Both the position numbers and the translations under genes were made by a program. Source: Chitinophagales bacterium (GTDB lineage: Bacteria > Bacteroidota > Bacteroidia > Chitinophagales > CAIODY01). Taken from it: a stretch of DNA of 33,621 nt. Shown piece by piece: positions 1 to 8,304 of the stretch. The stretch lies in NCBI GenBank assembly GCA_947449695.1, contig CANFST010000034.1, positions 1-33,621 of the forward strand. Direction: 5' to 3'. Each line of letters opens with the position of its first letter. Within the stretch, counting starts at the first letter, position 1. The notes under the pieces are model-generated. The model made no database searches, was not told the origin of the DNA, and saw only the letters and a list, made by a program, of their open reading frames with translations.

Positions 1-182
1 CGGTCAAATGTAAGTCGCAATCGGTCGTGGTTGGTTTAACATTGGTCAAATGTAAGTTGTAATCGGTCGTGGTTGGTTTAACATCGGTCGTGGTTGGTTT
101 AACATTGGTCGTGGTTGGTTTAACATTGGTCAAATGTAAGTCGCAATCGGTCGTGGTTGGTTTAACATTGGTCAAATGTAAG
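1..182. repeat. 21-bp tandem array with two unit types
   Basis: Eight full 21-bp units plus a partial ninth, all in phase, in the order A B A' B B B A B A(partial). Both types begin YGGTC. Type A continues as AAATGTAAGTYGYAAT, and type B is built on GGTCGTGGTTGGTTTAACA. Type B units are almost identical to each other; one A unit (43-63) has drifted. The array runs off the left edge, so its full length is unknown. There are no unique spacers, so it is not CRISPR. The period is about two helical turns and a multiple of three. One minus-strand frame is open through the array, but it lacks an ATG after the in-frame TAG at 194-196, so coding is not supported. Confidence 0.9.
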
Positions 183-220
183 GAGAGTGTAAACTAGATT
201 GTGTAAATGGAATTTGAGCC

Positions 221-246
221 GTTGTCGGAGTTTGTCCTCCGACAAC
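221..246. repeat. Perfect 10-bp hairpin just after the Fe-S gene stop
   Basis: GTTGTCGGAG (221-230) and CTCCGACAAC (237-246) pair perfectly around a 6-nt loop. The hairpin starts directly after the stop codon of the minus-strand Fe-S gene. There is no clear T tract on either side, so it is either a weak terminator and mRNA-stabilising stem or a copy of a dispersed palindromic repeat. It sits among other short palindromes, which favours the second reading. Confidence 0.6.
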
Positions 247-540
247 TTAATTGAATCGTTGGTGAACAAACACCAATGCTGGCTTAAATACTAATTTAAC
301 CCGTTGTGCATTTGGAAAGAAAAATATCAATGGGGCTAAAGCCCCTGATGGACATTTTGCCACCGCTTCCTTGATTTCATCTGAGTTGGCTTGTCCTATT
401 TGTATCCATGGCGATTCTTTGGGATGAAAAACAGCTGGTAAATGGTGTACACAATTACCCGAATGCATGCATTTGCCCGATTGCCAAACCACAACAATTT
501 CATCATTACTATACTCTTTTGTCAGATTATTTTTGTCCAT
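247..540 (-). CDS. Divergent 4Fe-4S mono-cluster protein (Fer4_19, YjdI-like)
   Basis: A 97-residue cytosolic protein of the Fer4_19 (formerly DUF1271) type, predicted to bind one iron-sulfur cluster. Its specific electron-transfer partner is unknown. The signature is present: Cys24 and Cys30 in SGKCMHSGNC, followed by the downstream motif KCPSGAL with Cys63. The middle part, around FHPKESPWI, also fits the family. Family members usually end just after CPSGAL. Here about 30 extra residues follow, encoded by a palindrome-rich stretch (259-345) that looks like dispersed repeat DNA. The tail is therefore probably an acquired extension and not a functional domain. The ATG at 540 is the natural start. 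The gene stands alone between a hairpin and a 170-bp gap. Confidence 0.85.
   Translation of the reverse strand: MDKNNLTKEYSNDEIVVVWQSGKCMHSGNCVHHLPAVFHPKESPWIQIGQANSDEIKEAVAKCPSGALAPLIFFFPNAQRVKLVFKPALVFVHQRFN
259..345. repeat. Palindromic repeat DNA overlapping the 3' end of the Fe-S gene
   Basis: Two inverted repeats lie here. TTGGTG/CACCAA (259-276) has a 6-nt loop. GGGGCTAAAGCCCC (332-345) is a near-perfect palindrome. A close relative of the second (GGNCTAAAGNCC core) occurs twice more at 25140-25231, which suggests a dispersed family. Both lie inside the coding region of the Fe-S protein, and the second encodes the Gly-Ala-Leu-Ala-Pro at the end of its conserved motif. Confidence 0.6.
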
Positions 541-667
541 TTCTTAATGTTTAAAATGCCTTGTGAATTAATGTTGTTGAGTTAAAGTTTTACTTTAGCC
601 TTGCTTCCGCCTTTCGTCACAAGGGCAAAATTTCAAGTGTAAATGTAACAAGCATTCCTTGCAAAAA

Positions 668-699
668 AAAAGCCCAAACCTTTAAAGATTTGGGCTTTT
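668..699 (-). terminator. Rho-independent terminator of the lipoprotein gene
   Basis: AAAAGCCCAAA (668-678) pairs with TTTGGGCTTTT (689-699) around a 10-nt loop. On the minus strand the stem is followed by a run of T, 16 bases after the stop codon of the lipoprotein gene. Confidence 0.85.
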
Positions 700-714
700 A
701 AGTAAGAAAAAAAA

Positions 715-1590
715 TTATCTCAAAGTAATTGTTCTTGTTACGCCATTTCTAGTTATAGTAGCTTGATTGTCGCAAGTGCCACTGCCAAAATCAATAGCAA
801 TGGTTGATGCGCCCGATGGCGTAATATCTAACTCACCTTGCGTAAAATGTTTACGGCAACTCATATCCCTTATCAAATCTTTACCTGAAGCTGTTGAAGC
901 AGTGAATGCAGTACCATTAGCCGCAGTGCCACTTGCCGTGCCTGAAATATCAAATTTGTTAGTTGAAGAATAAGAAGTAGCAATACCAGCAATTTGAGTT
1001 CTGACTTTACTTTCATTATAAGTAATGGTACCGCCGCCTGCTGGCTTAGTAATGGACATAGATGAAGTTACATTCCAACTCATAAATCCTGAACCATTGA
1101 AGCCATTATTTACAATGTGCTTATTGCTTGAGTTGCCAATGCTATAAAGGTCGGTAGCTGATGGACCAACCGAATAATTACTATAATGAATATCAATAAC
1201 AGCACCAGGTGAATGATATTTGCCAGTATATGAAACAATCATTTTTCCTTCGCGATAGCGCATGTCATGGCACATACATGGTGTTGAGCCAAAGTCAATA
1301 GTCATGGTATCTGTAGTACCTAATGTATCAATGGTAATAGTTGCACAAGAAGATAATAAGTTGCTGGCATCGGCAAGGCGAAGGGATGCACTACCGTTAC
1401 CCAACAAATGGGCTTGTTCGGCTAAATTTTGTGACTCTTGTGAAGTACCATCGGCGGTTACATTATCGGTGGCTGCCGATACTTCGTTTTCGCTGATAGA
1501 TGACTTTACTTTTTTGCAAGAAGTGGTAAATAAAGTTGCTCCTGCCAAACCAGCGAAGCAAAGCGCAATAAAAAGATGTTTGCTGTTCAT
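715..1590 (-). CDS. Putative exported lipoprotein of unknown function
   Basis: A 291-residue protein with a lipoprotein signal peptide: a short basic start, a hydrophobic stretch, then the lipobox TTSC with Cys25 as the likely acylated residue. The following KKVKSS may affect sorting. The rest is rich in Ser, Thr, Gly and Asn, with beta-strand-like alternation and no enzyme motif that I recognise. Short Cys-containing segments (PCMCHDM and GTCDNQ) flank the middle of the protein. It is a single-gene transcription unit with a TACATTTG promoter box 54 bases upstream and a strong terminator. It is probably a surface or periplasmic beta-sandwich protein, which is inference only. Confidence 0.75.
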   Translation of the reverse strand: MNSKHLFIALCFAGLAGATLFTTSCKKVKSSISENEVSAATDNVTADGTSQESQNLAEQAHLLGNGSASLRLADASNLLSSCATITIDTLGTTDTMTIDFGSTPCMCHDMRYREGKMIVSYTGKYHSPGAVIDIHYSNYSVGPSATDLYSIGNSSNKHIVNNGFNGSGFMSWNVTSSMSITKPAGGGTITYNESKVRTQIAGIATSYSSTNKFDISGTASGTAANGTAFTASTASGKDLIRDMSCRKHFTQGELDITPSGASTIAIDFGSGTCDNQATITRNGVTRTITLR

Positions 1591-1643
1591 GATTAAAAAA
1601 ATTTGTTGTTTAAAAATTGTTTGTAGATGTGTTCTATGACTTG

Positions 1644-1651
1644 CAAATGTA
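1644..1651 (-). promoter_or_regulatory. Bacteroidota -7 box (TACATTTG) for the lipoprotein gene
   Basis: The minus strand reads TACATTTG, an exact match to the Bacteroidota -7 consensus TAnnTTTG. It predicts a transcript start near 1637 and a leader of about 45 nt. No good TTTG is seen 19 nt upstream. Confidence 0.5.
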
Positions 1652-1804
1652 TTTGGGGTTTAAATCTATTGGTAATTTTTAAAAAAAATTAATCCAACAG
1701 CCAGAACATTATTGACCAATGCAGATTACTAAACTCAATACTCTTTTCTCGTTTCTGTTTGGCGACAACAACTTAACTTCCATCTAGAGTGCATACTAAT
1801 ATTA

Positions 1805-2293
1805 TTATTTTAGTGCTTTATTTTCTTCCGAAATTCTAACATACAGCATGGCTGTGTTAAGAATTGAAAAAACAATGGCAGTAAAATATAAATGAAACAT
1901 CAGCGGAATGATAGCAATTTCGAAAACTACAATAGCATAATTAGGATGTTTGAAATATTTATACACTCCATTTTTTACTAAATCAGTATTTGGAATGCGA
2001 TAGATTTTCGTAGTCCAATATTTCCCCAAACTTTTTACCACCAGTAATTTTAGCGCAGTTAAAACAAAAAATAAAAACAGCAAATAAAAGTTGCACGAGT
2101 GAGTTGATTGAAAATAATATTCCACCAACAAGGCAATGAAAAAAGAGGTGTGCAAAGCAATCATCCAAGGGTAATGTTGTTTGCCATATTCCACAGCACC
2201 ATTTGCCAATAACCATTTTTCATTATTGTTAGACAATATCAATTCGCCAATTCGCAAAGCCACCAGCGACAAAAAAAATAAGAGGAAAATCAT
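1805..2293 (-). CDS. Isoprenylcysteine carboxyl methyltransferase (ICMT) family membrane protein
   Basis: A 162-residue integral membrane protein with four to five hydrophobic segments. Its C-terminal half carries the ICMT/PEMT-type signature: GVYKYFKHPNYA, then a membrane hairpin, then RISEENKAL. Such proteins use S-adenosylmethionine. In phenolic-lipid clusters such as srsAB of Streptomyces, an ICMT-type enzyme (SrsB) O-methylates the resorcinol made by a type III PKS. Here the ATG lies one base after the TAA of the PKS gene (TAACATG), so the two are translationally coupled. Methylation of the PKS product is therefore the best inference. A downstream flavin hydroxylase, found in some related clusters, is absent. 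Confidence 0.85.
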   Translation of the reverse strand: MIFLLFFLSLVALRIGELILSNNNEKWLLANGAVEYGKQHYPWMIALHTSFFIALLVEYYFQSTHSCNFYLLFLFFVLTALKLLVVKSLGKYWTTKIYRIPNTDLVKNGVYKYFKHPNYAIVVFEIAIIPLMFHLYFTAIVFSILNTAMLYVRISEENKALK

Positions 2294-2294
2294 G

Positions 2295-3359
2295 TTATTG
2301 TTTGTGAAGGTTTAATAAAATCATTTCGCTCGAAAAGCCTGGTCCCATGGCAACCATTAAGCCATAACCATTTTCAAAACCTTGTTTAAAAAATCGTTCC
2401 AATACATATAACACCGTTGGGCTGCTCATGTTGCCATTGTCATTCATCACTTCACGAGTATTTTTCAAAAAATCACCTTCTACTTTCAATGCTTCGGCAT
2501 AAGCGGTTAAAACTTTTTTACCGCCCGGATGAAAAATAAAGTTTTTTATTTGAGATAGTTCAACCTTGTTTTTTTTCAAAAAAGCATTCACATCATCGCC
2601 TACATTTTCAGCAATAATAGTTGGAATATCTTGCGAAAACAACACCTTAAATCCTTTATCTAAAAACTCCCAACCCATCACATCCAGTGTGTTGTAATAC
2701 AAATTGCTTTGAGTGCTAATGAAAGAAAACTTGTTGAGTGTTTTGTTGTGATGATTATCACCAGTAATGATACAAGCAGCCACTCCATCGGCAAACAAAC
2801 TGGCACCTATGAAATTGCTTTTGCTATAATCGTTTCTTAAAAAAGTAAGCGAACATAATTCGGCAGCTACTAATAAAACAACAGCATCAGGATTTGCTTT
2901 TGCTAATATATTAGCTTTTGCAAAACCTGCCACACCGCCAGCACACCCTAATCCGAAGATAGGTGTGCGACTGATGTTTCTGTTCAATTGCATTTGGTTA
3001 ATGATTAAAGCATCTAAACTGGGCGTTGCAAGCCCCGTGGTAGAAACAAAAATAATATCGGTGATGCTTTCTTTTTTAATGTTGGCTTCGGCAATGCTTT
3101 GTTCAATTGCTTTCACCGAATATTCCAAAGCGATGTTAATGTACTCGGAATTTTGTTCTTGAAAGGCATGCACCGAAGCATAGTAATCAAGCGGCTTACA
3201 GAAGTTTCGTGTTTTTATTTCCGTATTATCAAATGCACTAATCATGCGTTCCACTTGCGGAAACGAAGGTGCAAACAATTGTTTGGCATATTCCTTCACT
3301 GCAGATTGATTGACTTTAAATGTAAAATCAATGGTGGATATAGCAGCTAATGAAGGCAT
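2295..3359 (-). CDS. Type III polyketide synthase (chalcone/stilbene synthase family)
   Basis: A 354-residue homodimeric ketosynthase of the chalcone synthase superfamily. The full catalytic triad is visible: Cys139 in IFGLGCAGGVAG, His277 in NFIFHPGGKKV and Asn310 in NDNGNMSSPT. The C-terminal GYGLMVAMGPGFSSE matches the conserved family end. Length is close to the usual 350-390. Bacterial homologues condense fatty acyl-CoA starters with malonyl-CoA to make alkylresorcinols or alkylpyrones. The coupled ICMT gene downstream suggests a methylated phenolic or pyrone lipid. Starter and ring-closure mode cannot be read from the sequence. It is the first gene of a two-gene operon. Confidence 0.93.
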   Translation of the reverse strand: MPSLAAISTIDFTFKVNQSAVKEYAKQLFAPSFPQVERMISAFDNTEIKTRNFCKPLDYYASVHAFQEQNSEYINIALEYSVKAIEQSIAEANIKKESITDIIFVSTTGLATPSLDALIINQMQLNRNISRTPIFGLGCAGGVAGFAKANILAKANPDAVVLLVAAELCSLTFLRNDYSKSNFIGASLFADGVAACIITGDNHHNKTLNKFSFISTQSNLYYNTLDVMGWEFLDKGFKVLFSQDIPTIIAENVGDDVNAFLKKNKVELSQIKNFIFHPGGKKVLTAYAEALKVEGDFLKNTREVMNDNGNMSSPTVLYVLERFFKQGFENGYGLMVAMGPGFSSEMILLNLHKQ

Positions 3360-3518
3360 AGAAATAATTTAAGAGTAAGTGAATGATACAAGATAGATGC
3401 TATTAATACAGCAATCTACTTTTGTGAAAGCATTAACTTATTGTTGTTAAAATCAAGCAGAAAATAGCTATTATAAAATTTTATTCAGAAATGGTTAATG
3501 TCTTGCATTAATTCATCA

Positions 3519-4379
3519 CTATTGTTCTACTGCTAATAGTATGCAATCAGCCTCTAGCTTTATTTTATGCGCCTTGTATAAAATACCTACTGCTTTTTTG
3601 AATTGTTTTTTGCTCATGCCTAATTGCTCTTTAATTTCATCGGGCGAACTATTGTCTGTTAAAGTCATTTTGCCATTGTTTTTTTGCAAAAAGCTCATCA
3701 CTTTTTCGGTGAAACTATCAATATGTTTAAAGCCTTGTGGTTGCAGGCTTACATCAATCTTACCATCTTCACGAACGGTTTTGATATAACCTTTCATGCA
3801 ATTTCCTTCGGCAATTGACTGAAAAATTTCATTGTGATACAACAAACCCAAATGTTGATTATTGATGATTACTTTAAAACCCAGATCAGTGTGTTCGTAA
3901 ATTATTAAATCCACTTCATCACCTGGTTTGATAGCTAAATTTTCATTACTCAAAAATTTATCCAACATAGCAGTAGCCACCAATCGGTTAGTGTTATTAT
4001 CCAGATATAAATACACTGGGTATGATTTGCCAGCCATCAGTTTATGTTTCTGATTTCGGTAAGGCACCAAAATATCTTTTTCAATATTCCACTGCATAAA
4101 TGCGCCAACATCATTTACCTCCCTCACTTTCAACACTCCAATTTCATTCAATTTTATTTGTGGTTCAAGGGTTGTAGCAATCAATCGGTCATCTGAATCG
4201 GTATAAACAAACACATCCAGCATATTACCAATTGCTGTATTTGCAGGTACATATTTGTTAGGCAATAACAAATTAACACCTTCTTCAAAACCTAAATAAA
4301 GCCCTTGTGGCGATACTCTAAGCACTTGCAGTTTGTTTATTTCGCCTATTTTAATACTACTGAAATCTGAAGGAATCAT
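3519..4379 (-). CDS. CvfB-like S1 RNA-binding protein
   Basis: A 286-residue cytosolic protein that matches the CvfB/YitL family: several S1-type OB folds in tandem followed by a C-terminal winged helix. Visible landmarks are GLYLGFEEGVNLLLP in the first barrel, VGAFMQWNIEKDILVP in the second, LGFKVIINNQHLGLLY and VREDGKIDVSLQP in the third, and SPDEIKEQLGMSKKQFKKAV in the wing domain. Members bind RNA; CvfB influences virulence gene expression in Staphylococcus aureus. In Bacteroidota the role is uncharacterised. The ATG at 4379 gives a complete first S1 barrel. A near-consensus promoter box (TACCTTCG) lies only a few bases upstream, so a very short leader is possible. Confidence 0.88.
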   Translation of the reverse strand: MIPSDFSSIKIGEINKLQVLRVSPQGLYLGFEEGVNLLLPNKYVPANTAIGNMLDVFVYTDSDDRLIATTLEPQIKLNEIGVLKVREVNDVGAFMQWNIEKDILVPYRNQKHKLMAGKSYPVYLYLDNNTNRLVATAMLDKFLSNENLAIKPGDEVDLIIYEHTDLGFKVIINNQHLGLLYHNEIFQSIAEGNCMKGYIKTVREDGKIDVSLQPQGFKHIDSFTEKVMSFLQKNNGKMTLTDNSSPDEIKEQLGMSKKQFKKAVGILYKAHKIKLEADCILLAVEQ

Positions 4380-4505
4380 TCAGCGAAGGTATTTAATTTA
4401 AGATGGTAATCATCTCTATAAAGTTTTACAAATGATTTGGTTAGTGACCTCACTTACCGAAATGAATAATAGATGTATGTGCAACAAGAACCTAGGCATA
4501 GTTTA

Positions 4506-4868
4506 CTAACCTCTTAAAATCTTTTCCATTTTTTTACCTTTGGCTAATTCATCTACCAACTTATCCAGATACCTTACTTGCTGGGTTAATGGGTTTTCAA
4601 TGGCTTCAATTCTATACCCACAAATCACACCTGTAATCAGTTTTGCATGAGGGTTTAGTTGGGCTCGTTTAAAAAAAGTTTCAAAAGTTGCTTTTTCAGC
4701 AATCAATGTTTTTAGGGCTTGTGCATCGTAATTAGTTAACCACTCAATTACCTGATTTAATTCAGCTATGGTTCTGCCTTTGCTTTCTAATTTTTTAATG
4801 TAGAGCGGATATACCGAAGCAAAAATCATTTTTGCAATTCGTTCATCTTGTGTTTTAGAAGTATTCAT
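4506..4868 (-). CDS. DUF2200 family protein
   Basis: A 120-residue cytosolic protein that matches DUF2200 over its whole length: KMIFASVYPLYIKKLESKGR, then IEWLTNYD, then FETFFKRAQLNPHAKLITG and VRYLDKLVDELAKGKKMEKI. It is predicted to be all-helical, and no biochemical function is known for the family. It begins about 10 bases after the end of the propeller protein gene on the same strand, so co-transcription is possible. The very different cellular location of the two products suggests no functional link. Confidence 0.9.
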   Translation of the reverse strand: MNTSKTQDERIAKMIFASVYPLYIKKLESKGRTIAELNQVIEWLTNYDAQALKTLIAEKATFETFFKRAQLNPHAKLITGVICGYRIEAIENPLTQQVRYLDKLVDELAKGKKMEKILRG

Positions 4869-4878
4869 TTAAAAAACT

Positions 4879-7128
4879 TTATTCTTTCACGAATTTTAAC
4901 ACTTCACCAGTTTTGCAATTTCGGATAAAATAAATTCCATTGCCTGCGTTCAGCATATTGATGGAATAGCCTTTCGCAGTTCTTTCAAACTGTGCATTAA
5001 TTGTTCTGCCTAATAAATCAGTTATCTGAAATGTTGAATTGCAATTGGAAGCTATTCTAATTTCGCAACTTGTACAAGGGTTGGGAACTATGAGCATTTT
5101 ACTGTTTGATGAATTTATTGCATCAATTCCAGTGTTACAATTCACAACATTGATGGTGATAGAATCATAACCATTGCAAGCATTTTTAGTGCCTTGCACA
5201 TAATATTTTATGGTGTCAGTCGGGGTTACATATACCGTTGGATTGTTGCCTAATGAAGTGGGTAACCAATGATAAGTGGTGGCACCCGAAACAGTTAAAG
5301 TGTCGATGTCGCCAAGGCATAAAGGGTTTTGAGTAGCATTGATTTGAAGCACAGGTAAATTGTTAACGCTCAATATTAAGCTTATCAAACTATCGCAACC
5401 ATGCTGTGTGAGTAAAGTATCTTTATAAGTGCCTGCCTGATAAATATTGTGTCCGTTGAAAATGTAATAACTGCCAGCGCAAATGATTTTATGAAGGGTA
5501 GTGGTTTTACTTTTATTAATTGTAGCAGTTAGAGTGATGATGCTATCGCAACCAGTACTGTTTAGCAATTGGAAAGTATAAGTGCCTGATGATTTAATTG
5601 TAGCATTCATAAATTTAGTTGAATCACAGGCAATGATATTTGAGTTACTATAGGTTGTATTACAAGGTGCATATTTGGCAATAAATCCATTGCCGCTTCC
5701 CCAAAAGCCATAGCCAATGAGTGTATCATAACCACCGTTGACATTCAAATTGATTTTGGTTAAATAATTTCCACCTAAATAAACATTGTTACCGTCGGTA
5801 AAAACGCTGCTGGCGTTGCAATAATTAACTCCAAACGCTGCTTTGGCAAGGATGAAGTGTCCACCGGTATCCCATTTTGAAATGAACAATCCATTGGGAG
5901 AATTAGTTGGTGCATTTAAAATAAAGGAAGCAGTATCGGGATTAAAATCGGCCCAAGTGCTGAAAGCTCCGCTAGTGAATAAGTTACCGCTTTTATCCAG
6001 ATAAATACTTTGGCAGGCAGTAGTTGATGAGGAAGAAAAACCTTTGTTGTTTTTTTTCGCTCCCATATCTTTAGCCCACATAAAGTTGCCAGCTGAATCT
6101 AATTTCAGAATATAAGCATTACTGCATGAAGTACTGTTAGGCACTAGCACATTTAAATTAAAAACATTTGGGCCAGGGTCAAAATCAACAGTGTCGTAGT
6201 AAGAGCCCGATATATAACTGTTGCCCAATTGATCAACGGTGATTAATGGATGTGTATCGTAAATACTTGGTTGAATTTGCTTTAACCAGTGTATATGTTT
6301 GCCCGAATCTAACTTGCAGATGAAGGTGGTTATATCATTGTTGCCGTTGGTTAAATTTCCTGTTGCATAAATGTTGGTAGATTCAACAGAAAGGCTTACT
6401 CCGTAATCATCATACACACTACCAAACTGCTTCACCCATTTAAAATTCCCATTCAAATCAAATTTTGAAATGTAAGCATCCTGATGATTGCCAAATGGAT
6501 AAGTAGAAGTCAATGAATCGTGTGTTGCACCAGGGTCAAAATCACCAACACCGGCAAAGCTTCCTGTTACATAAAAATTGCCGAACTTATCTAAGGCAAT
6601 ATCGTTGATTGAAGTCAATTGTGAAGCACCAAAACCTTTAGCCCATTTAAAATTTCCTCCTGAATCTAATTTTAAAATGAATGCGGTGGTGGTTTGGCTA
6701 AAGCTGTATAAATTATAAACAACAGCACTAGGGTCAAAATCAATAGTGCTTACATAGGTGCCGATGATGTAGCAATTCATCGAATCATCAAACACTATTT
6801 TTTTTGCCATATCATAAGAGTTGCTGCCAAATGATAATGCCCATCGAAAGCGGCCGTTGGAATCTAACTTCGAGATGAAAATATCTTCGGTTGATTGTGT
6901 ATTATAGATGATAGAAGTACGATTATACGTATTGGGACCCGGGTCAAAATCAGTAGTGCCGTCATAAAAACCTACTGAATATACATTTTTGTTTTTGTCA
7001 ATAGCTGTGCACGATACATTAGCCACGTTACCACCCTTTAAAGCGGCTGACCAGTTAAGTTTGAATGATTGTGCCGAAGCAAAAAAAGATGTACTGCTGA
7101 AAAATAAAAGTATAAATAGTTTGTTCAT
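4879..7128 (-). CDS. Beta-propeller (SBBP-type) protein with T9SS type A sorting domain
   Basis: A 749-residue secreted protein. I start it at the ATG at 7128, which gives the clean signal peptide MNKLFILLFFSSTSFFASAQ; a longer start at 7152 would lie on the promoter box. Residues ~25-490 hold about seven repeats with motifs such as DFDPGP, FISKLDSNGRF and WAKGFG, the pattern of SBBP propeller blades. Next come two ~45-residue modules ending in GCDSIITL or GCDSLISL, then an Ig-like segment (TLTVSGATTYHWLP). The last ~75 residues form the T9SS type A domain, from LIVPNPCTSCEI to GIYFIRNCKTGEVLKFVKE. It is probably cell-surface or released through T9SS with PorV. Its ligand is unknown. Confidence 0.88.
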   Translation of the reverse strand: MNKLFILLFFSSTSFFASAQSFKLNWSAALKGGNVANVSCTAIDKNKNVYSVGFYDGTTDFDPGPNTYNRTSIIYNTQSTEDIFISKLDSNGRFRWALSFGSNSYDMAKKIVFDDSMNCYIIGTYVSTIDFDPSAVVYNLYSFSQTTTAFILKLDSGGNFKWAKGFGASQLTSINDIALDKFGNFYVTGSFAGVGDFDPGATHDSLTSTYPFGNHQDAYISKFDLNGNFKWVKQFGSVYDDYGVSLSVESTNIYATGNLTNGNNDITTFICKLDSGKHIHWLKQIQPSIYDTHPLITVDQLGNSYISGSYYDTVDFDPGPNVFNLNVLVPNSTSCSNAYILKLDSAGNFMWAKDMGAKKNNKGFSSSSTTACQSIYLDKSGNLFTSGAFSTWADFNPDTASFILNAPTNSPNGLFISKWDTGGHFILAKAAFGVNYCNASSVFTDGNNVYLGGNYLTKINLNVNGGYDTLIGYGFWGSGNGFIAKYAPCNTTYSNSNIIACDSTKFMNATIKSSGTYTFQLLNSTGCDSIITLTATINKSKTTTLHKIICAGSYYIFNGHNIYQAGTYKDTLLTQHGCDSLISLILSVNNLPVLQINATQNPLCLGDIDTLTVSGATTYHWLPTSLGNNPTVYVTPTDTIKYYVQGTKNACNGYDSITINVVNCNTGIDAINSSNSKMLIVPNPCTSCEIRIASNCNSTFQITDLLGRTINAQFERTAKGYSINMLNAGNGIYFIRNCKTGEVLKFVKE

Positions 7129-7149
7129 CGTAAAAAAAATTAAGATGGG

Positions 7150-7157
7150 CAAAGGTA
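7150..7157 (-). promoter_or_regulatory. Bacteroidota -7 box (TACCTTTG) for the propeller gene
   Basis: The minus strand reads TACCTTTG, an exact TAnnTTTG match, about 22 bases upstream of the ATG at 7128. It overlaps the alternative upstream ATG at 7152 and therefore decides the start in favour of 7128. No clear TTTG is seen at -33. Confidence 0.55.
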
Positions 7158-7359
7158 AATACTTTTAAAGCCTCATTGGAAATATTGAAATAAAGTTTTA
7201 GTTGGCTTAAGCAATAGGGCTTACTTTCACAATTCAAAATAATTGACAAGTTCTAATCTGCTTAGTTTTTGGTTTCCCTATTTTGGCGTCTAAAGAATAT
7301 GCTTTGGGTTTTATCATTTCCTACGCTTTATTCCATTGCTAAGAATGAGTGGCGATGTT

Positions 7360-8286
7360 TTATTTCGTCCACATTTTTAAAGCGTCAATAAATGCTCTTT
7401 GTTGGTCGATGAAAACATTGTGAGAACAGTTGTCGAAGTATTTTAAGTTACTTACACCAATTAAGTTTTCTAAATCGGTAACTTGTTGAACCGAGTAAAG
7501 CCCATCGTCTTTACCATAAAGCCCATAGATTTTTATTTGCTGCCTTTGTAAAGCTTGCAAATGTTTGGTAAGGTCGATAGTGGTATATTTTTCATTTTTC
7601 CAAAAACCTTGTGGTGCTTCATACGACATTTGCGAAGCATTCTTTATCAATATACTATCTGTTCCGAATTTTGAATAAATATTTTTAGCCTCAGCAGTTG
7701 GATTTTTAGGCGAATAAAAACCATTTTGCATAGCATGCATAAAACAATAAGAACTGTAATCAATACTTGTTGTGTCCATACTTTCAAGTAGGGTAATGTA
7801 GTTTAGATTTACTTGGTCACCTTTAGTTTTGTAAATGTTTTTTGACTTTTCTATAATGTTTTTAAAAGTTTTTTGCAAAGAAACAGGCGCACCTACTAAT
7901 ATTATTGATTGCACTTTTGCAGGATTAGTTTCAGCAAAAAGTGTTGCTACAATACCACCGAAACTGTGCCCTATTAAAGTTGCTTTGCTGAGGTTGAATT
8001 TTTTATAAATAGCGTTTAAATCGTCGAAAGTTTCTTTGAAAGTAAATTTAGCATTAGCATCATTGCTTCGTCCTTCGCCACGTCGGTCATACACTATTAC
8101 AAAGAAACCATTGTCTGCCAATTGTTGTGCAGTAGTAGCTTCAAAGTTTGCGCAATTATAACCAGGTCCACCATGAAGAAAAATAATGGGTTTTTCCTTG
8201 CTGTTTCCAAATGTTTTGGTGTAAATGTTTTGTGCTTTAACAACTATGGTTGCTAAAAACAGAATGGTGAAAATGGCTGCCCTCAT
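7360..8286 (-). CDS. Exported alpha/beta hydrolase (proline iminopeptidase-like)
   Basis: A 308-residue alpha/beta-hydrolase fold enzyme with an N-terminal signal peptide (cleavage near VVKAQ). The oxyanion motif HGGPGY is at residues 39-43. The nucleophile elbow GHSFGG gives Ser108, the acid is Asp260 or Asp261 in YGKDDG, and the base is His289 in DNCSHNVF. The HGGPG motif is typical of prolyl aminopeptidases and related carbon-carbon or ester hydrolases; the substrate cannot be fixed from sequence. Its ATG lies 18 bases after the stop of a truncated upstream reading frame (8305-8418), so it may once have been the second gene of an operon whose first gene has been lost. No convincing promoter is seen upstream. 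Confidence 0.87.
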   Translation of the reverse strand: MRAAIFTILFLATIVVKAQNIYTKTFGNSKEKPIIFLHGGPGYNCANFEATTAQQLADNGFFVIVYDRRGEGRSNDANAKFTFKETFDDLNAIYKKFNLSKATLIGHSFGGIVATLFAETNPAKVQSIILVGAPVSLQKTFKNIIEKSKNIYKTKGDQVNLNYITLLESMDTTSIDYSSYCFMHAMQNGFYSPKNPTAEAKNIYSKFGTDSILIKNASQMSYEAPQGFWKNEKYTTIDLTKHLQALQRQQIKIYGLYGKDDGLYSVQQVTDLENLIGVSNLKYFDNCSHNVFIDQQRAFIDALKMWTK

Positions 8287-8304
8287 TTTTTTTGTTTTTA
8301 ATAG

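Noticed and set aside
1-182. CRISPR array
   Set aside because: The units are contiguous 21-mers without unique spacers, and no cas gene is present.
1591-1804. Small gene or RNA in the gap before the ICMT gene
   Set aside because: Apart from the promoter box of the lipoprotein gene, no open frame, stable hairpin or RNA motif is visible.
7129-7152. Eight-residue longer start of the propeller protein
   Set aside because: It lies on the TACCTTTG promoter box and spoils the signal peptide.
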